This document shows, in pieces, positions 24,296-34,262 of a stretch of DNA of 64,000 bases. The notes below the pieces were generated by a model. The model saw only the letters and a list, made by a program, of their open reading frames with translations, did not search any database and was not told where the DNA came from. Position 1 is the first letter of the stretch, and every line of letters begins with the position of its first letter. Source of the DNA: Sulfitobacter noctilucicola (GTDB lineage Bacteria; Pseudomonadota; Alphaproteobacteria; Rhodobacterales; Rhodobacteraceae); NCBI RefSeq assembly GCF_000622385.1, contig NZ_JASD01000002.1:1-64000 (forward strand). Reading direction: 5' to 3'. Made by a program: the position numbers and the translations under genes.

Positions 24296-26464
24296 ATGAC
24301 CGAACAACGCCCCAGTGACGCGTTTCAAACAGGTGACGTGTTAAATAACACGTACCGAATAGAGGCGTTGCTGGGACGTGGTGGCACGTCTGACGTCTAC
24401 CGTGCGCGCAGCGAAATTTCCGGCAGGCTTGTCGCCATCAAGGTGCTCAAGGCAGAATTCTCGGGGAATGACGACTATCTTGTTTTGATGACCCGCGAAG
24501 AGGAAATTCGCGAGATCCGCCATGATGCGATTGTGCGCTATTCCGAAAACCATCGCACGTCGGACGGTCTTGTCTATCTGTTGATGGATTATATTGACGG
24601 TCCCGGCCTCGACCGAAAGCTCAAGGAAGGGCCGATGCCGGCCGAAGATCTGCTTGTGCTGTGCAAACGTGTGGGCGAAGGGTTGAAAGCTGCACATGAC
24701 CGCAGCATCGTGCACCGCGATCTGTCCCCCGATAATATCATTCTACGTGACGGTGATCCGGCCCAGGCGGTCGTCATTGATTTCGGCATCGCCAAGGACA
24801 CCAATCCGGGTGCGGAGACAATTGTCGGAAACGAATTTGCCGGAAAATATGCCTACGCCGCTCCCGAACAACTGAGCGGAAAGACCGATGCGCGATCCGA
24901 CATCTACTCGCTCGGTGCGTTGATGCTGGCTAACTTCAGGGGCAAATCGCCTGATGTTGGTGCCAACCCTATGGAGGTTGTGCAGAAAAAGAACGACCCG
25001 CTCGATACCTCCGGTGTGCCGGAACCATTGAAATCACTGCTAGACCGGATGACAGCGCCTGATCCGGATGCGCGGTTCCAGTCGATGGATGAGGTGCTGA
25101 CATTTCTTGAAAGCGGCGGTGCCGAAGAGGTGCTGTCGGATGCGACAATCATCGCGCCGCCGGTCAAGTCTGAACCTGAAGTCAAAGCCGAAGCGCCCCC
25201 TCCTCCAACGCCACCTGCGGCAGCCAAACCATCGAAACCTAAAACTGCCAAAAGCAGTGGCGGATCGGGCGGATTGATTGCTGCTGTAGCGGCTGTAGTC
25301 GTTATTGGGGCCGGAGCCGGTGCATATTTCGGCGGATTTATCGGCGGGGGCGGGCCGGAGTTTCCGCCTGTCAGTCCTTACTCTCTTGTTATCGCCAATT
25401 CCGAGAATCTGCCGACCTCGGCCAGCGGATTTGTCCCCGACCCCGAGATGCAAAACACCCTGGTCGGGCGTATGAATGATCTGGGCGGGACGGCCGATCT
25501 GACATTGGCATCCGGTGACATCGCACCGACATGGAATGTGGATGTTCTGTCTGTTCTGGACGATATTGAACAGCTGGATGACTGGCAACTTTCGGTCACC
25601 GGCAACACGGCGAGCATCTCTGGCAGCACCTCTGACGCCAGCCTTCTGGCCAGCCTGACCGAAAAGTATCCTGCTAACTGGCCGGGAGGTTTGAGCGGTA
25701 CAATAGATGTGGCGCTGACCTCGCTTTTCCTGGATGCGGCTGAGGTGGACAATCTGCTGGCACAATACGCTGACTGTGGTCCGCTGACGCAAGTGAACAA
25801 CCCCGGCGCAGTGGGATACGGTCCCGATGATCCGGTTCTTGTTTCCGGCACACTGGCTGGCGAAGAAACGCGCGATACCTTGCAGGACGCGTTGGAAGAC
25901 ATTGCCGATGACCGATTTGTTGTCATTAACGCGACCTTGCTTAATCCGACACTCTGTCTGGTTGAGAACTACCTGCCCGAAGCGCCCTCAAGCGATATTC
26001 AGGTAGAATTCAAAGACGGAAATTCGGGTCAGGATGTGACGTCCGGCGACTTTAAGGTTGGCCAGAACCCGGTGATTGACGTGATTATTCCGGACAGTCT
26101 GACAACCGGATACATTTCGGTTTCGGTCCTGGATGTGTCAGGGAATGTCTTTCATCTTCTGCCAAATGTCGGGCGCACAGACAATTCGGTTGAAACCCTG
26201 CGCGATGGTCAAAGTGGTGAGGTCGCATTGCGCGTGGCCTATGGTTTGAACGAAGACCGCCCTGAGGGCAGTATTGCTTTCAGTGTTGATGATAGTTCTC
26301 TGGGTAAAAGCAAAATACTGGTGATCCACTCCTTTGCGCCATTGTTTAGACAAATGCGCCCGACAACGGAATCTGCTGTCGCCTATACCGAAGCGCTAAG
26401 CGCACGTGCGGCAGACCAGATGATTGAAACTTTGGATTCCGCTATTCTGACAACGTCGGAATAG
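24296..26464 (+). CDS. ppkA: T6SS-associated Ser/Thr protein kinase (PpkA-like) with periplasmic sensor
   Basis: A 722-residue protein with a cytoplasmic kinase domain (about 20-270): glycine loop LGRGGTSDVY, lysine in VAIKVL, HRDLSPDN catalytic loop, DFG in VIDFGIAKD and APEQ. A Pro/Ala/Lys linker leads to one membrane helix (about 325-350) and a large periplasmic part with BON-like segments and a final domain (ISVSVLDVSGNVFHLLPN) that resembles the end of the TonB-like protein at 58426. In the threonine-phosphorylation pathway of T6SS, the kinase phosphorylates an FHA protein to switch on secretion; phosphatase, FHA protein and TagF are all encoded nearby. The catalytic loop has S where most Ser/Thr kinases have K. 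Confidence 0.9.
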   Translation: MTEQRPSDAFQTGDVLNNTYRIEALLGRGGTSDVYRARSEISGRLVAIKVLKAEFSGNDDYLVLMTREEEIREIRHDAIVRYSENHRTSDGLVYLLMDYIDGPGLDRKLKEGPMPAEDLLVLCKRVGEGLKAAHDRSIVHRDLSPDNIILRDGDPAQAVVIDFGIAKDTNPGAETIVGNEFAGKYAYAAPEQLSGKTDARSDIYSLGALMLANFRGKSPDVGANPMEVVQKKNDPLDTSGVPEPLKSLLDRMTAPDPDARFQSMDEVLTFLESGGAEEVLSDATIIAPPVKSEPEVKAEAPPPPTPPAAAKPSKPKTAKSSGGSGGLIAAVAAVVVIGAGAGAYFGGFIGGGGPEFPPVSPYSLVIANSENLPTSASGFVPDPEMQNTLVGRMNDLGGTADLTLASGDIAPTWNVDVLSVLDDIEQLDDWQLSVTGNTASISGSTSDASLLASLTEKYPANWPGGLSGTIDVALTSLFLDAAEVDNLLAQYADCGPLTQVNNPGAVGYGPDDPVLVSGTLAGEETRDTLQDALEDIADDRFVVINATLLNPTLCLVENYLPEAPSSDIQVEFKDGNSGQDVTSGDFKVGQNPVIDVIIPDSLTTGYISVSVLDVSGNVFHLLPNVGRTDNSVETLRDGQSGEVALRVAYGLNEDRPEGSIAFSVDDSSLGKSKILVIHSFAPLFRQMRPTTESAVAYTEALSARAADQMIETLDSAILTTSE

Positions 26465-26473
26465 CCCGCAGCG

Positions 26474-27190
26474 CTACAGGATATCGACAACCGCTGTCGT
26501 GATATTGTCGGCGCCGCCACCGGCCAATGCAATCTGTATCAGGTGATCGCAGATCAGTTCGATCGGTTGTGTGGTCAGGGCACGGCGCAGCATGTCGAAA
26601 GTCGCATATTTGGTAAGCCCGTCAGAGCAAAGCAGATACCTGTCGCCCGGCGCGATTTCACCGTGCCGTTTCTCAAGCTCCAACGTATCGCCCACGCCCA
26701 CCGCACGCGTGATGGCGTTTGATTGAGGGTGGTGTTCCGCCTCGTCCCAGCTCATCTGGCCTGCCTCGACCAATGCCGCAACAACTGAATGATCCGTCGT
26801 CAGCATCTCGATCTCGCCATCGCGCAACCGGTAGAGCCTGCTGTCACCAGCCCAAAGTGCTGCGAAATGACCCTCGGCCAGCAACAGGCCAACAACGGTG
26901 GCACCGATCACATCATTGCCGCGCGATATGGCTTCTGCACGAATAATGCGGTGCGCTTCCTGAAGCGTGTCACGAAGCGCCTGAATGCGGTCGGCGGGTT
27001 CAAGGTTGAGCGGAATTCCGGCGGCCATGTCCGCGATCAAGCGGCTGGCATAGTCACCGGCCGCATGACCGCCCATCCCGTCCGACACCAGCCAGACATT
27101 GAGTTCCGGCAGGGCCAGAACGGCGTCTTCGTTTACCTTACGCTTGTGACCGACGTGAGTCTGGACGGAGTATCGGGTTCTCAAGGTCAT
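26474..27190 (-). CDS. pppA: PP2C-family protein phosphatase (PppA-like)
   Basis: A 238-residue PPM phosphatase from ATG 27190 (MTLRTRYSVQTHVG). Metal-binding motifs are present: RKVNEDAVL, VSDGMGGHAAG, CSDGLTK and GGADNITTAVV. It should reverse phosphorylation by the kinase at 24296, which converges on it with a 9-base gap. The start overlaps the tagF stop (ATGA), placing it last in the leftward T6SS operon. Confidence 0.92.
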   Translation of the reverse strand: MTLRTRYSVQTHVGHKRKVNEDAVLALPELNVWLVSDGMGGHAAGDYASRLIADMAAGIPLNLEPADRIQALRDTLQEAHRIIRAEAISRGNDVIGATVVGLLLAEGHFAALWAGDSRLYRLRDGEIEMLTTDHSVVAALVEAGQMSWDEAEHHPQSNAITRAVGVGDTLELEKRHGEIAPGDRYLLCSDGLTKYATFDMLRRALTTQPIELICDHLIQIALAGGGADNITTAVVDIL

Positions 27191-27873
27191 GCAGGCACCC
27201 TCGCATCCATCCACAAAGGGGCGTTCAAATCAAAAAGCGCACGCGCCTCATGGGTGCCGGGAAGTCCGTCACAGATCATGGTGTGTCCTTTGTCTTCAAT
27301 CAGGGCGGTCCATAAACTTGGCGCACTGATGCCCCCTGCCCCGATCAATCCTGCGGCAAGCTCGGGCGCGGGGCTGCTGCCGTCCGCGCCGTTCAATACG
27401 ATTGTCTGACCCGCACGGCGCAAGGGCGCGCAGTCCTTTTTGGCGCCGGTGTTAATCTGCCCCAGCAATTCGCCAAGCCGATCGCGGTCCATCCCGTCCT
27501 CCAATGCAGCAAGGGCGACATCTTCCAAGGCGTCGAAGGTTTCGTCATGGGTAAGATGGTCAAGCGACGCAGGCGCATCATCAGGCACGGATGCCATCAA
27601 CGACAGCGGAAAGCGTCGCCCTACCCGGTCGACGGAAGGCATGAGAACACCCATCACTTTGGCCGCTCCTGCCAATCCGGGGGCAAGGGTGAAACGCCAG
27701 ATCGGCGCAGACATATACTGCGCATCCCATCTGTCACCGCCCGCCTGCGCACCAGTCATCATCGCGCCCTGCAACCAGTCGTCCCAAACACGCATGAAAC
27801 CCGACGGGGCGTTGATGTGAAAAAAGTCACCCAAGGCGGGCATCTTCCCGAAAGCTCCGAAACCCTGCTCCAT
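27187..27873 (-). CDS. tagF: T6SS accessory protein TagF
   Basis: A 228-residue protein beginning GFGAFGKMPALGDFFH, the TagF/ImpM signature. TagF holds T6SS activity in check after translation, in Pseudomonas and in Agrobacterium, where TagF and PppA form one protein. Here tagF and pppA are separate but overlapping genes, which fits a joint function. The start overlaps the tssM stop (TGATG). Confidence 0.93.
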   Translation of the reverse strand: MEQGFGAFGKMPALGDFFHINAPSGFMRVWDDWLQGAMMTGAQAGGDRWDAQYMSAPIWRFTLAPGLAGAAKVMGVLMPSVDRVGRRFPLSLMASVPDDAPASLDHLTHDETFDALEDVALAALEDGMDRDRLGELLGQINTGAKKDCAPLRRAGQTIVLNGADGSSPAPELAAGLIGAGGISAPSLWTALIEDKGHTMICDGLPGTHEARALFDLNAPLWMDARVPA

Positions 27874-30800
27874 CAGAACGTCTTGGGACAGTTGAATTTG
27901 GAGAGCGCGGGCAAGGCGAAGGGGTTTACCACTGATCCCGATTGAAGCTGGAAGATCGCGATGCGGCCCGACACGTTAAAGATCACGCGCTTGCGGTCGG
28001 ATACATTTGTCCGTCTGATTTCCGCGGCATCAAGCAGCCGGAACCATGCCCAAGGCCCGTCTTTTGCTAGCTGGCTTTCGCCGTTGCTGAGGTTGGGCTG
28101 GAACACGACACCGGCCAGACCCACCTCGCCGGGCCAAGTGATTGCCACAGGCGTATTATTGGGACGTTGGGTTTCAAACAGGACATTCTGTGACCCAATG
28201 GTCAATTGCACAGAGGCTGCCTTGGGATCCAGTGCTTCCGGTGTGATCTGAAACGCAACCGACGGTGTGGTGCCGCCGCCAAAGAAAGCGTCGCGGATCT
28301 CGGCGGCATATTGCATCTGCAACAGCACTGCCGGAGATATGCCCAGATCGACGTCGTTCACCTTTTTCCACAACCACGGTCGGGTGCCGGTATCGACAAA
28401 TTTGGCCAGATTGGTGCCAAAGAAACTGTCGATCATGCCACCGGGCGCAAAGAGTTTCTGGAAGTCCGCCATCGCCACATCGGCGCGTGCGCGACGGTTA
28501 AAGGGATACCGGTTTTCAAGCGCTTGTGTGCAGAAAGGCAGCACCGTTGACTGCCACTGTGCATTGATCGAAGACCGCGTACCGTCGGCGGTAATGCCGG
28601 TTGAACTGCTGGTGATCTGGGATGCCCAACGCTCAAGCGGGCCGGGAATGCGGCTGGCCATCTGCTGGAACCGTTGCGTCGCAGTGCCGCCTTCCGCTGC
28701 GGTTGCGGCGACACCACTGAACGACATCTTGTTCAGCTCCTGATAGACTTCCTGCAGTGTCAGGATGAGCAGATCAAGCTGGCTGTCCTGCCCTTCTGGA
28801 CGTGCCACCAGTTCATGAAGCCATGAGAACCGTTCCTCGACATAGGCACCGGGGGCCTTTGGCGGCGACCCGTCAGCTTGCGCGCCTGCAGAGTTCTGGA
28901 GCGCTTGCAGCAGGATTTCGCCCTGAATGCTCAATGACGACTGCGCTTCGATGCGCGCAATCTGCCCTAAACCCTCGTTCAGCTCGTTTGAATCGAGGCC
29001 AAGGGCATTTCGCTCTTCGGTCAGCCTCGTCTCTCGGGAGATTTCCGTGAGGATGTTCACAATTGGCGAGGTTGGGCCGGATAGAACATTTGTGACCTCA
29101 ACCGCATGGGAAAGAGATTCCAGCGGTGTTACGTCAATGTCGCCAAGCAGGGCGTCATAGCGGGCGATGTAATCGTTGTAATAGAGATCGAGCACATCGC
29201 GGCTGAGCGCGGTCAGCGCCGCATCGGATTGTTCCGCGATGCCACGCGGGCCGAGTACCCAGCTTTCGCTTTGGATGCGCTTTGCCACGCCCAATGCTTC
29301 GCCAAGGAACACATCGTTGAAACCCGCATAGGTAAAGATACCTTCGATACCATCGTTCAGCGCCTTCCCGGATGAACGCACCAAAACACGTTTCACAGCA
29401 GGGCCGCCGACATCCGTGATCCGCCATTTTGGCAGTGAAGTCGCAGAGGCGCTGTTGATGATGCCGTTATAGACCCGCTGCGCCAATGGCATTTCGGACA
29501 ATACACCCTGCACCTGTTCCACAAGCGGTCCATTCAACGCGATTTTTTCCATCGGCTGCGACAGCAACGCATCAAGGTGGAATGCCAGATCATCGCGCAA
29601 AGCAGCGCGGTTGGGGCCAGCATAGGTAATTGACCAGTCGATATCCATCCACTCGCGAATGAGTTCGGTGTTCATGGGCCCTTCGAGGCCCAGCATCAGA
29701 TAGATTTTCAACGCTTCATAAAGCAGATCGGGGTTATTCACGTTGCCGGTAATCTGCTCTTCGAGCCGCAGCAGCAGACGTGGCAAAAGACGCTGGTTTA
29801 GCGCCGCACGGTAAGTTTGGGCGGCCTGCGTGCCGATCACCTCACCTTGGTACAGCCCGTAGGTCAGGCGGCGTTCGGGGCGCGGGTCACCAAGGGCGGG
29901 ATTGGTGGGCATGTCGCGCAGGACATTCAGGGCATCCACAACCGGCGGCAAATCGGTATCCCCGATGGGGCTGGCGGGCAGTGGGGCGCTGAGTTGTTGA
30001 TAGCTGTCCACGTAGGTCGAGGCTTGCTCAATCAGTTCTTCGTTGCCCAGATAGCTGCGGGTAAACAAAGCACCGGTCACCAAGGCAATAACAACGGTGG
30101 CGGCAATGGCGGCGCGCTTGGTCCAGCGGTAGCGGCGTTCTACCTTGTCATCCGCAGAGACCAGACCTGCTTCGGGGAACATCACAGCTTCAAACAGACG
30201 TGTCAGGAAGTAGGACCGGCCCTGCCCCTGACCCGTACCAATGGCCTGACGGCCAATGCCAAAGGTGCGCGCCATGCCCAACATCAGGCGGTCAATTGGC
30301 GTGCCTTCCTGCGTACCGGACGTGAAATAGATTCCGCGCAGCATGTGGCGTTTTTCATAACGGTTGTCCTGAAAAACCTCTTGCAGAAAGTTGCGCGCGA
30401 CAGACCGCATGGCTGCGACTTGTGACGGAAATCCGGCGATGAGCGAGCGGCGTTGGGGATCAATTTCGGTTTGCATGCGCTCAAGCGACTGCGCGTTGAG
30501 CTGTCCCAGTAGCAGCGCAAATTCGGAATCAAACGCGGCAACGGGGGATGTTTCGCCCTTGTTATTGTCCAGCGGCAAGGTGAAACCCCAGACCTGTTCA
30601 CGGTCTTCCTTGCCCAGATTGTCATAGAATTCACTAAAGCCCGCGATCAGATCGGCCTTGGTAAATAGCACATAAACGGGGAAACGGACTCCGAGTTTTT
30701 CGCGCAGTTCGTTCAAACGGCGGCGCACGGCGACCGCGTGACTGGCTTGGGTAATTTCGTCCTGCATCAACAGATCGCTTAGCGAGATCGCAATCATTGC

Positions 30801-31457
30801 CCCGTTGATCGGCTGGCGTTTCCTGTACTTCTTGAGCAGGCCCAGAAAGCCGAGCCAGCCCGCGTTGTCGGTTTCGGCGTCGCTTTCCTGGGTTGTGTAA
30901 CGGCCAGCAGTGTCGATCAAAACCGCTTCATTGGTAAACCACCAGTCGCAGTTGCGTGTCCCGCCCACGCCACCAATCGCGCCTTTGCCCATGCTTTCGG
31001 CCAGTGGAAATTGCAGACCGGAATTCACAATCGCAGTGGTTTTGCCAGCACCCGGAGGACCGATCATTACATACCACGGCAGTTCGTTCAGATGTTTGCG
31101 CCCGTTCTTGGATTTGCGCAATTCGGCCATCGCAGTCTTTAGCTTGTCGCGCAACTCTCCCAGCTCCACCGAGGTGACATCATCCTCGGAATCGTCGATC
31201 TGTTCGGCGATCTCCTCTGTCATCGCCTTGTCGCGGCGGCGGCGGCGCAGGAAGATAAACAGCATCAAGCCGAGGAAGAAGAACCACAAACCGCCGATAA
31301 AGATCGCACGCGACATGATGCTGTCGAAGGGTGCCCATGTTTCGGTGGCGATAAACGGGGCGAGATACCAGACGCAAAGCGACAGTGCGATCACCACCAT
31401 CAACAGGATCGAATAGATCGATTTGAAGATCAGACGTAAGATCCGTCGTAGGAACAT
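27873..31457 (-). CDS. tssM: T6SS inner-membrane protein TssM (IcmF)
   Basis: A 1194-residue protein with two N-terminal membrane helices (about 12-37 and 50-71), an intact Walker A motif GPPGAGKT at 133-140, a third helix near 450 and a large periplasmic region ending in the IcmF C-terminal beta domain. TssM forms the envelope-spanning channel with TssL (and usually TssJ). The intact nucleotide-binding site suggests ATP/GTP binding is kept. The start overlaps the tssL stop (TGATG). Confidence 0.96.
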   Translation of the reverse strand: MFLRRILRLIFKSIYSILLMVVIALSLCVWYLAPFIATETWAPFDSIMSRAIFIGGLWFFFLGLMLFIFLRRRRRDKAMTEEIAEQIDDSEDDVTSVELGELRDKLKTAMAELRKSKNGRKHLNELPWYVMIGPPGAGKTTAIVNSGLQFPLAESMGKGAIGGVGGTRNCDWWFTNEAVLIDTAGRYTTQESDAETDNAGWLGFLGLLKKYRKRQPINGAMIAISLSDLLMQDEITQASHAVAVRRRLNELREKLGVRFPVYVLFTKADLIAGFSEFYDNLGKEDREQVWGFTLPLDNNKGETSPVAAFDSEFALLLGQLNAQSLERMQTEIDPQRRSLIAGFPSQVAAMRSVARNFLQEVFQDNRYEKRHMLRGIYFTSGTQEGTPIDRLMLGMARTFGIGRQAIGTGQGQGRSYFLTRLFEAVMFPEAGLVSADDKVERRYRWTKRAAIAATVVIALVTGALFTRSYLGNEELIEQASTYVDSYQQLSAPLPASPIGDTDLPPVVDALNVLRDMPTNPALGDPRPERRLTYGLYQGEVIGTQAAQTYRAALNQRLLPRLLLRLEEQITGNVNNPDLLYEALKIYLMLGLEGPMNTELIREWMDIDWSITYAGPNRAALRDDLAFHLDALLSQPMEKIALNGPLVEQVQGVLSEMPLAQRVYNGIINSASATSLPKWRITDVGGPAVKRVLVRSSGKALNDGIEGIFTYAGFNDVFLGEALGVAKRIQSESWVLGPRGIAEQSDAALTALSRDVLDLYYNDYIARYDALLGDIDVTPLESLSHAVEVTNVLSGPTSPIVNILTEISRETRLTEERNALGLDSNELNEGLGQIARIEAQSSLSIQGEILLQALQNSAGAQADGSPPKAPGAYVEERFSWLHELVARPEGQDSQLDLLILTLQEVYQELNKMSFSGVAATAAEGGTATQRFQQMASRIPGPLERWASQITSSSTGITADGTRSSINAQWQSTVLPFCTQALENRYPFNRRARADVAMADFQKLFAPGGMIDSFFGTNLAKFVDTGTRPWLWKKVNDVDLGISPAVLLQMQYAAEIRDAFFGGGTTPSVAFQITPEALDPKAASVQLTIGSQNVLFETQRPNNTPVAITWPGEVGLAGVVFQPNLSNGESQLAKDGPWAWFRLLDAAEIRRTNVSDRKRVIFNVSGRIAIFQLQSGSVVNPFALPALSKFNCPKTF

Positions 31458-32854
31458 CAGCTGGCCTCCTGCACAAGCAATACTTCGATGCGACGGTTTT
31501 CAGCGCGGCCTTCACGTGTGCTGTTGTCCGCAATCGGTTCTTTTTCTGCCCGCCCCTCTGCCGTGAGGCGCGAGGGGTCTTTGATCGTATTTGCCATTGA
31601 CGCCATAACCGATTTCGCACGCGCAAGACTAAGATGCATATTGGACGGGAAGCGCGACGACTTGATCGGAATGTTGTCAGAATGGCCTGTGATGATGACC
31701 GGACCCGGCTCGTCGTTCAGGGCATTGGCAACGCGTGCAATCGGTTCGGCAAAGCTGTCCGTCAGCTTGTCAGAGCCGGAACCGAACATATTGGACCCCG
31801 CGATGCGGATGACCAACGTATTGCCCTTTTGAAAGACGTTAACGATGCCTTCGTCGATCTCTTTTTGCAGGAATGTCACCACCTTCTGCAGACGCACCTC
31901 ATCGGGTGGTGTTGGCGGTGGTGGCGGTGCGCGACGCTGTAGAGCGGCGACGGGGCCACTGTCGATCACAGACAGTTGGCCGATCAATCGTTCTGTTTGA
32001 TTGCTCAATAAATAAGAGAGGCCGGTGAACTGAAGCGCCAGCAGGGCAGCGGTCGTTCCTAACGCAATCCAGACCAGACGCCAGGCGGAAAGCGCACGGT
32101 AAGGTTTGTCTTCACCCTCCCAATGGGGCGACAGATCGCGTTCCACATCGCCACGCTGGCCGCGGATGATGCGGGCAAGGCCCTGGCGGATTTGCAGGTG
32201 TTTGTCCGGCCCGCCCTGTTCGATCCGCAGACGCCCCTCGAATCCGAGTGACAGACACATGTAGATAAATTCGAGCACATCGAGATTGTTTGCAGGCTCT
32301 TTTTCAAGCCGCGCGAGCAGATCATAAAAGCGGTCGCCGCCCACCGTTTCGCGGTGGAACGTACCGACCATTGATTGCAGTCCCCAGCTTGATTGCCCGC
32401 CCCAAGGTGTATTCAGGACCACGTCATCAAGCGTCGCGCAAAGCGCATAGCGGGCAATTTTCACAGTTTGCGCCGGTATGCCCGCCTGCAAAGCTCGGTT
32501 TTCAAAGGCGCGTACTTCGGCAACGACCGAGCTGCGCAGCTTGTCCGGATCCATATGTTGCGCGCGGTTGCGGATACGGCTGATCAGTGAAAACAGCGGT
32601 GCCGCACAAGCGGTCAGCTGGTTCATGCCCGTCAAAACCATTTCTACTTCTTGCGGGCCGTCACGCTTGGCGGCTTGGGGTGCGCTGGCAGCAGCAGGGA
32701 TACCCATTGTATCTGCGGCGGCGGCAGGAGGGGCGGCCATCGGTTCAGCCGGCGGTGCTGCAGGGGTCGCGGGCGTGCGTCGTCCTCCCGGATTGGGGCG
32801 GATGACCGTCTTGTCCGTATCATCGGGTTCTGCAAACGGGTTGTCGTCTGACAT
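31457..32854 (-). CDS. tssL: T6SS inner-membrane protein TssL with C-terminal OmpA domain
   Basis: A 465-residue protein: a disordered Pro/Ala-rich start, the DotU/IcmH cytoplasmic domain (about 70-250), one membrane helix (LVWIALGTTAALLALQFTGL) and a periplasmic OmpA-like domain with ITGHSDNIP and GRAENRRIEVLL. This is an extended TssL that binds peptidoglycan itself, so a separate TagL is not needed. It lies between tssK and tssM in the usual order. Confidence 0.95.
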   Translation of the reverse strand: MSDDNPFAEPDDTDKTVIRPNPGGRRTPATPAAPPAEPMAAPPAAAADTMGIPAAASAPQAAKRDGPQEVEMVLTGMNQLTACAAPLFSLISRIRNRAQHMDPDKLRSSVVAEVRAFENRALQAGIPAQTVKIARYALCATLDDVVLNTPWGGQSSWGLQSMVGTFHRETVGGDRFYDLLARLEKEPANNLDVLEFIYMCLSLGFEGRLRIEQGGPDKHLQIRQGLARIIRGQRGDVERDLSPHWEGEDKPYRALSAWRLVWIALGTTAALLALQFTGLSYLLSNQTERLIGQLSVIDSGPVAALQRRAPPPPPTPPDEVRLQKVVTFLQKEIDEGIVNVFQKGNTLVIRIAGSNMFGSGSDKLTDSFAEPIARVANALNDEPGPVIITGHSDNIPIKSSRFPSNMHLSLARAKSVMASMANTIKDPSRLTAEGRAEKEPIADNSTREGRAENRRIEVLLVQEAS

Positions 32855-32875
32855 GGCCTGCGCCTCTTCTTCGAT

Positions 32876-34216
32876 TTAGCTGTTGCGGATCGCCCAAAGC
32901 TCCATGTTCAAACCGGGATATTGCCCTGATACATGTACCGCGATGCCCCCAGACGTTGTCATTTTGCCCCAATACGGGCTGTCGGACGCAAGTTCAAAAT
33001 ATACCACCCCAGCATGATAGGGAATCTGGCGCGGCGCAACAGGCATTGGCCGCAAAGTGATCCCCGGCAAGGCCGAGTTTACCAGCTGACGAATTTCCTC
33101 GACCGGTCCGATCTTGGCCTGCCCTGCGAAATGGCGGCGCACATCTTCGGCGGGGATGTCCGCCTGAACCGCCAGAACGAAACCGGCGGTGCTGATCAGT
33201 TTGCGGTCGGTGATGACCCCAACACTGACGCCATATTTGCGTGCTTCAAGCGGGACAGAGATCGCAGTCTGTTCAAGAACAGAGCTGAGATATTGCCGCA
33301 ACGTGCGGATGACCGGCGCGAATGTGACCGAGAGATTATCGTGTTTATATGACGGAAAGTCCGGCGGTTCCTTGTTGGTTGTCATAAAGACCGAAAGCTC
33401 GCCGGCCAGCGCGATGCAGTGGCGATACGCGTCTTCGGGATGCAGGTTTTCGACAGTGCTAAGATGCCGGAAAAGGGGGATGGACCGGTTGATGACCGTC
33501 AGCAGCAGAAAATCGGAAACTTCCGCCACGGCCTTTGCCGCGCCACCTTCGGACAGGCGACCGGCAAGCGCGGTCATACGGTGAGACAGCAATCCCTCAA
33601 CTTCGCGGATGAACCCTTCCAGCGGGGCGGCGGCACGCACATCAATACAGGCAGGAATAAAGCTGCGGTCGAGGATGATTTCCTTGTCAGGTCGAACCTC
33701 GATGATCCGCGCAATCGGGATTGCCAGCATGTCGGCAAGGTCATCCACAGCCAGCGCAAAACGCAAACGCATCTTGCCGACTCCGATAGTGACCGGCTTT
33801 TGATCCCGCCCCATGGTGTCAGTGATCTCAAGCTCGGACGGGCGCAAACGGCTGACAGATTGCTCCGCGCCTGTCATGTCCACCTCAACGGCACCCTGGC
33901 GGCGTTGCGGAACGGTCAGATAGACAACGCAATCCTTGACGGTTTCCGGCACCTCAAGTGCTGGCGGGTGGTCATCGGTTTGCGGCACGCGAAACACCAT
34001 GCCGTCATGGGTCAGACCCGCGCAGCCCTTAAGCGCAAATTGCCCGACCTTCAAAACTTCTTCGTCGATCTCAAGCGCGTTAAGACCCCATGCATAGGGT
34101 CTGACACGGCGCGCCAATCCGGCAACCATTGCTTCGCTATAGCGGTCCGCCTGTTGGAAATGGTGCGGTTGAATAAACAACCCCTCCGTCCAAAGCACTT
34201 TACTGTCCCAGGACAC
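32876..34216 (-). CDS. tssK: T6SS baseplate protein TssK
   Basis: A 446-residue protein with the conserved beginning KVLWTEGLFIQPHHFQQ. TssK trimers connect the TssFGE baseplate to the TssLM membrane complex. Normal length, no anomalies. It lies 46 bases downstream of the FHA gene and 21 bases upstream of tssL. Confidence 0.96.
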   Translation of the reverse strand: MSWDSKVLWTEGLFIQPHHFQQADRYSEAMVAGLARRVRPYAWGLNALEIDEEVLKVGQFALKGCAGLTHDGMVFRVPQTDDHPPALEVPETVKDCVVYLTVPQRRQGAVEVDMTGAEQSVSRLRPSELEITDTMGRDQKPVTIGVGKMRLRFALAVDDLADMLAIPIARIIEVRPDKEIILDRSFIPACIDVRAAAPLEGFIREVEGLLSHRMTALAGRLSEGGAAKAVAEVSDFLLLTVINRSIPLFRHLSTVENLHPEDAYRHCIALAGELSVFMTTNKEPPDFPSYKHDNLSVTFAPVIRTLRQYLSSVLEQTAISVPLEARKYGVSVGVITDRKLISTAGFVLAVQADIPAEDVRRHFAGQAKIGPVEEIRQLVNSALPGITLRPMPVAPRQIPYHAGVVYFELASDSPYWGKMTTSGGIAVHVSGQYPGLNMELWAIRNS

Positions 34217-34262
34217 GTAATTCTCCCTGTATCGCCTCAGTTGCTCCGCACGGAGCCTGAGA

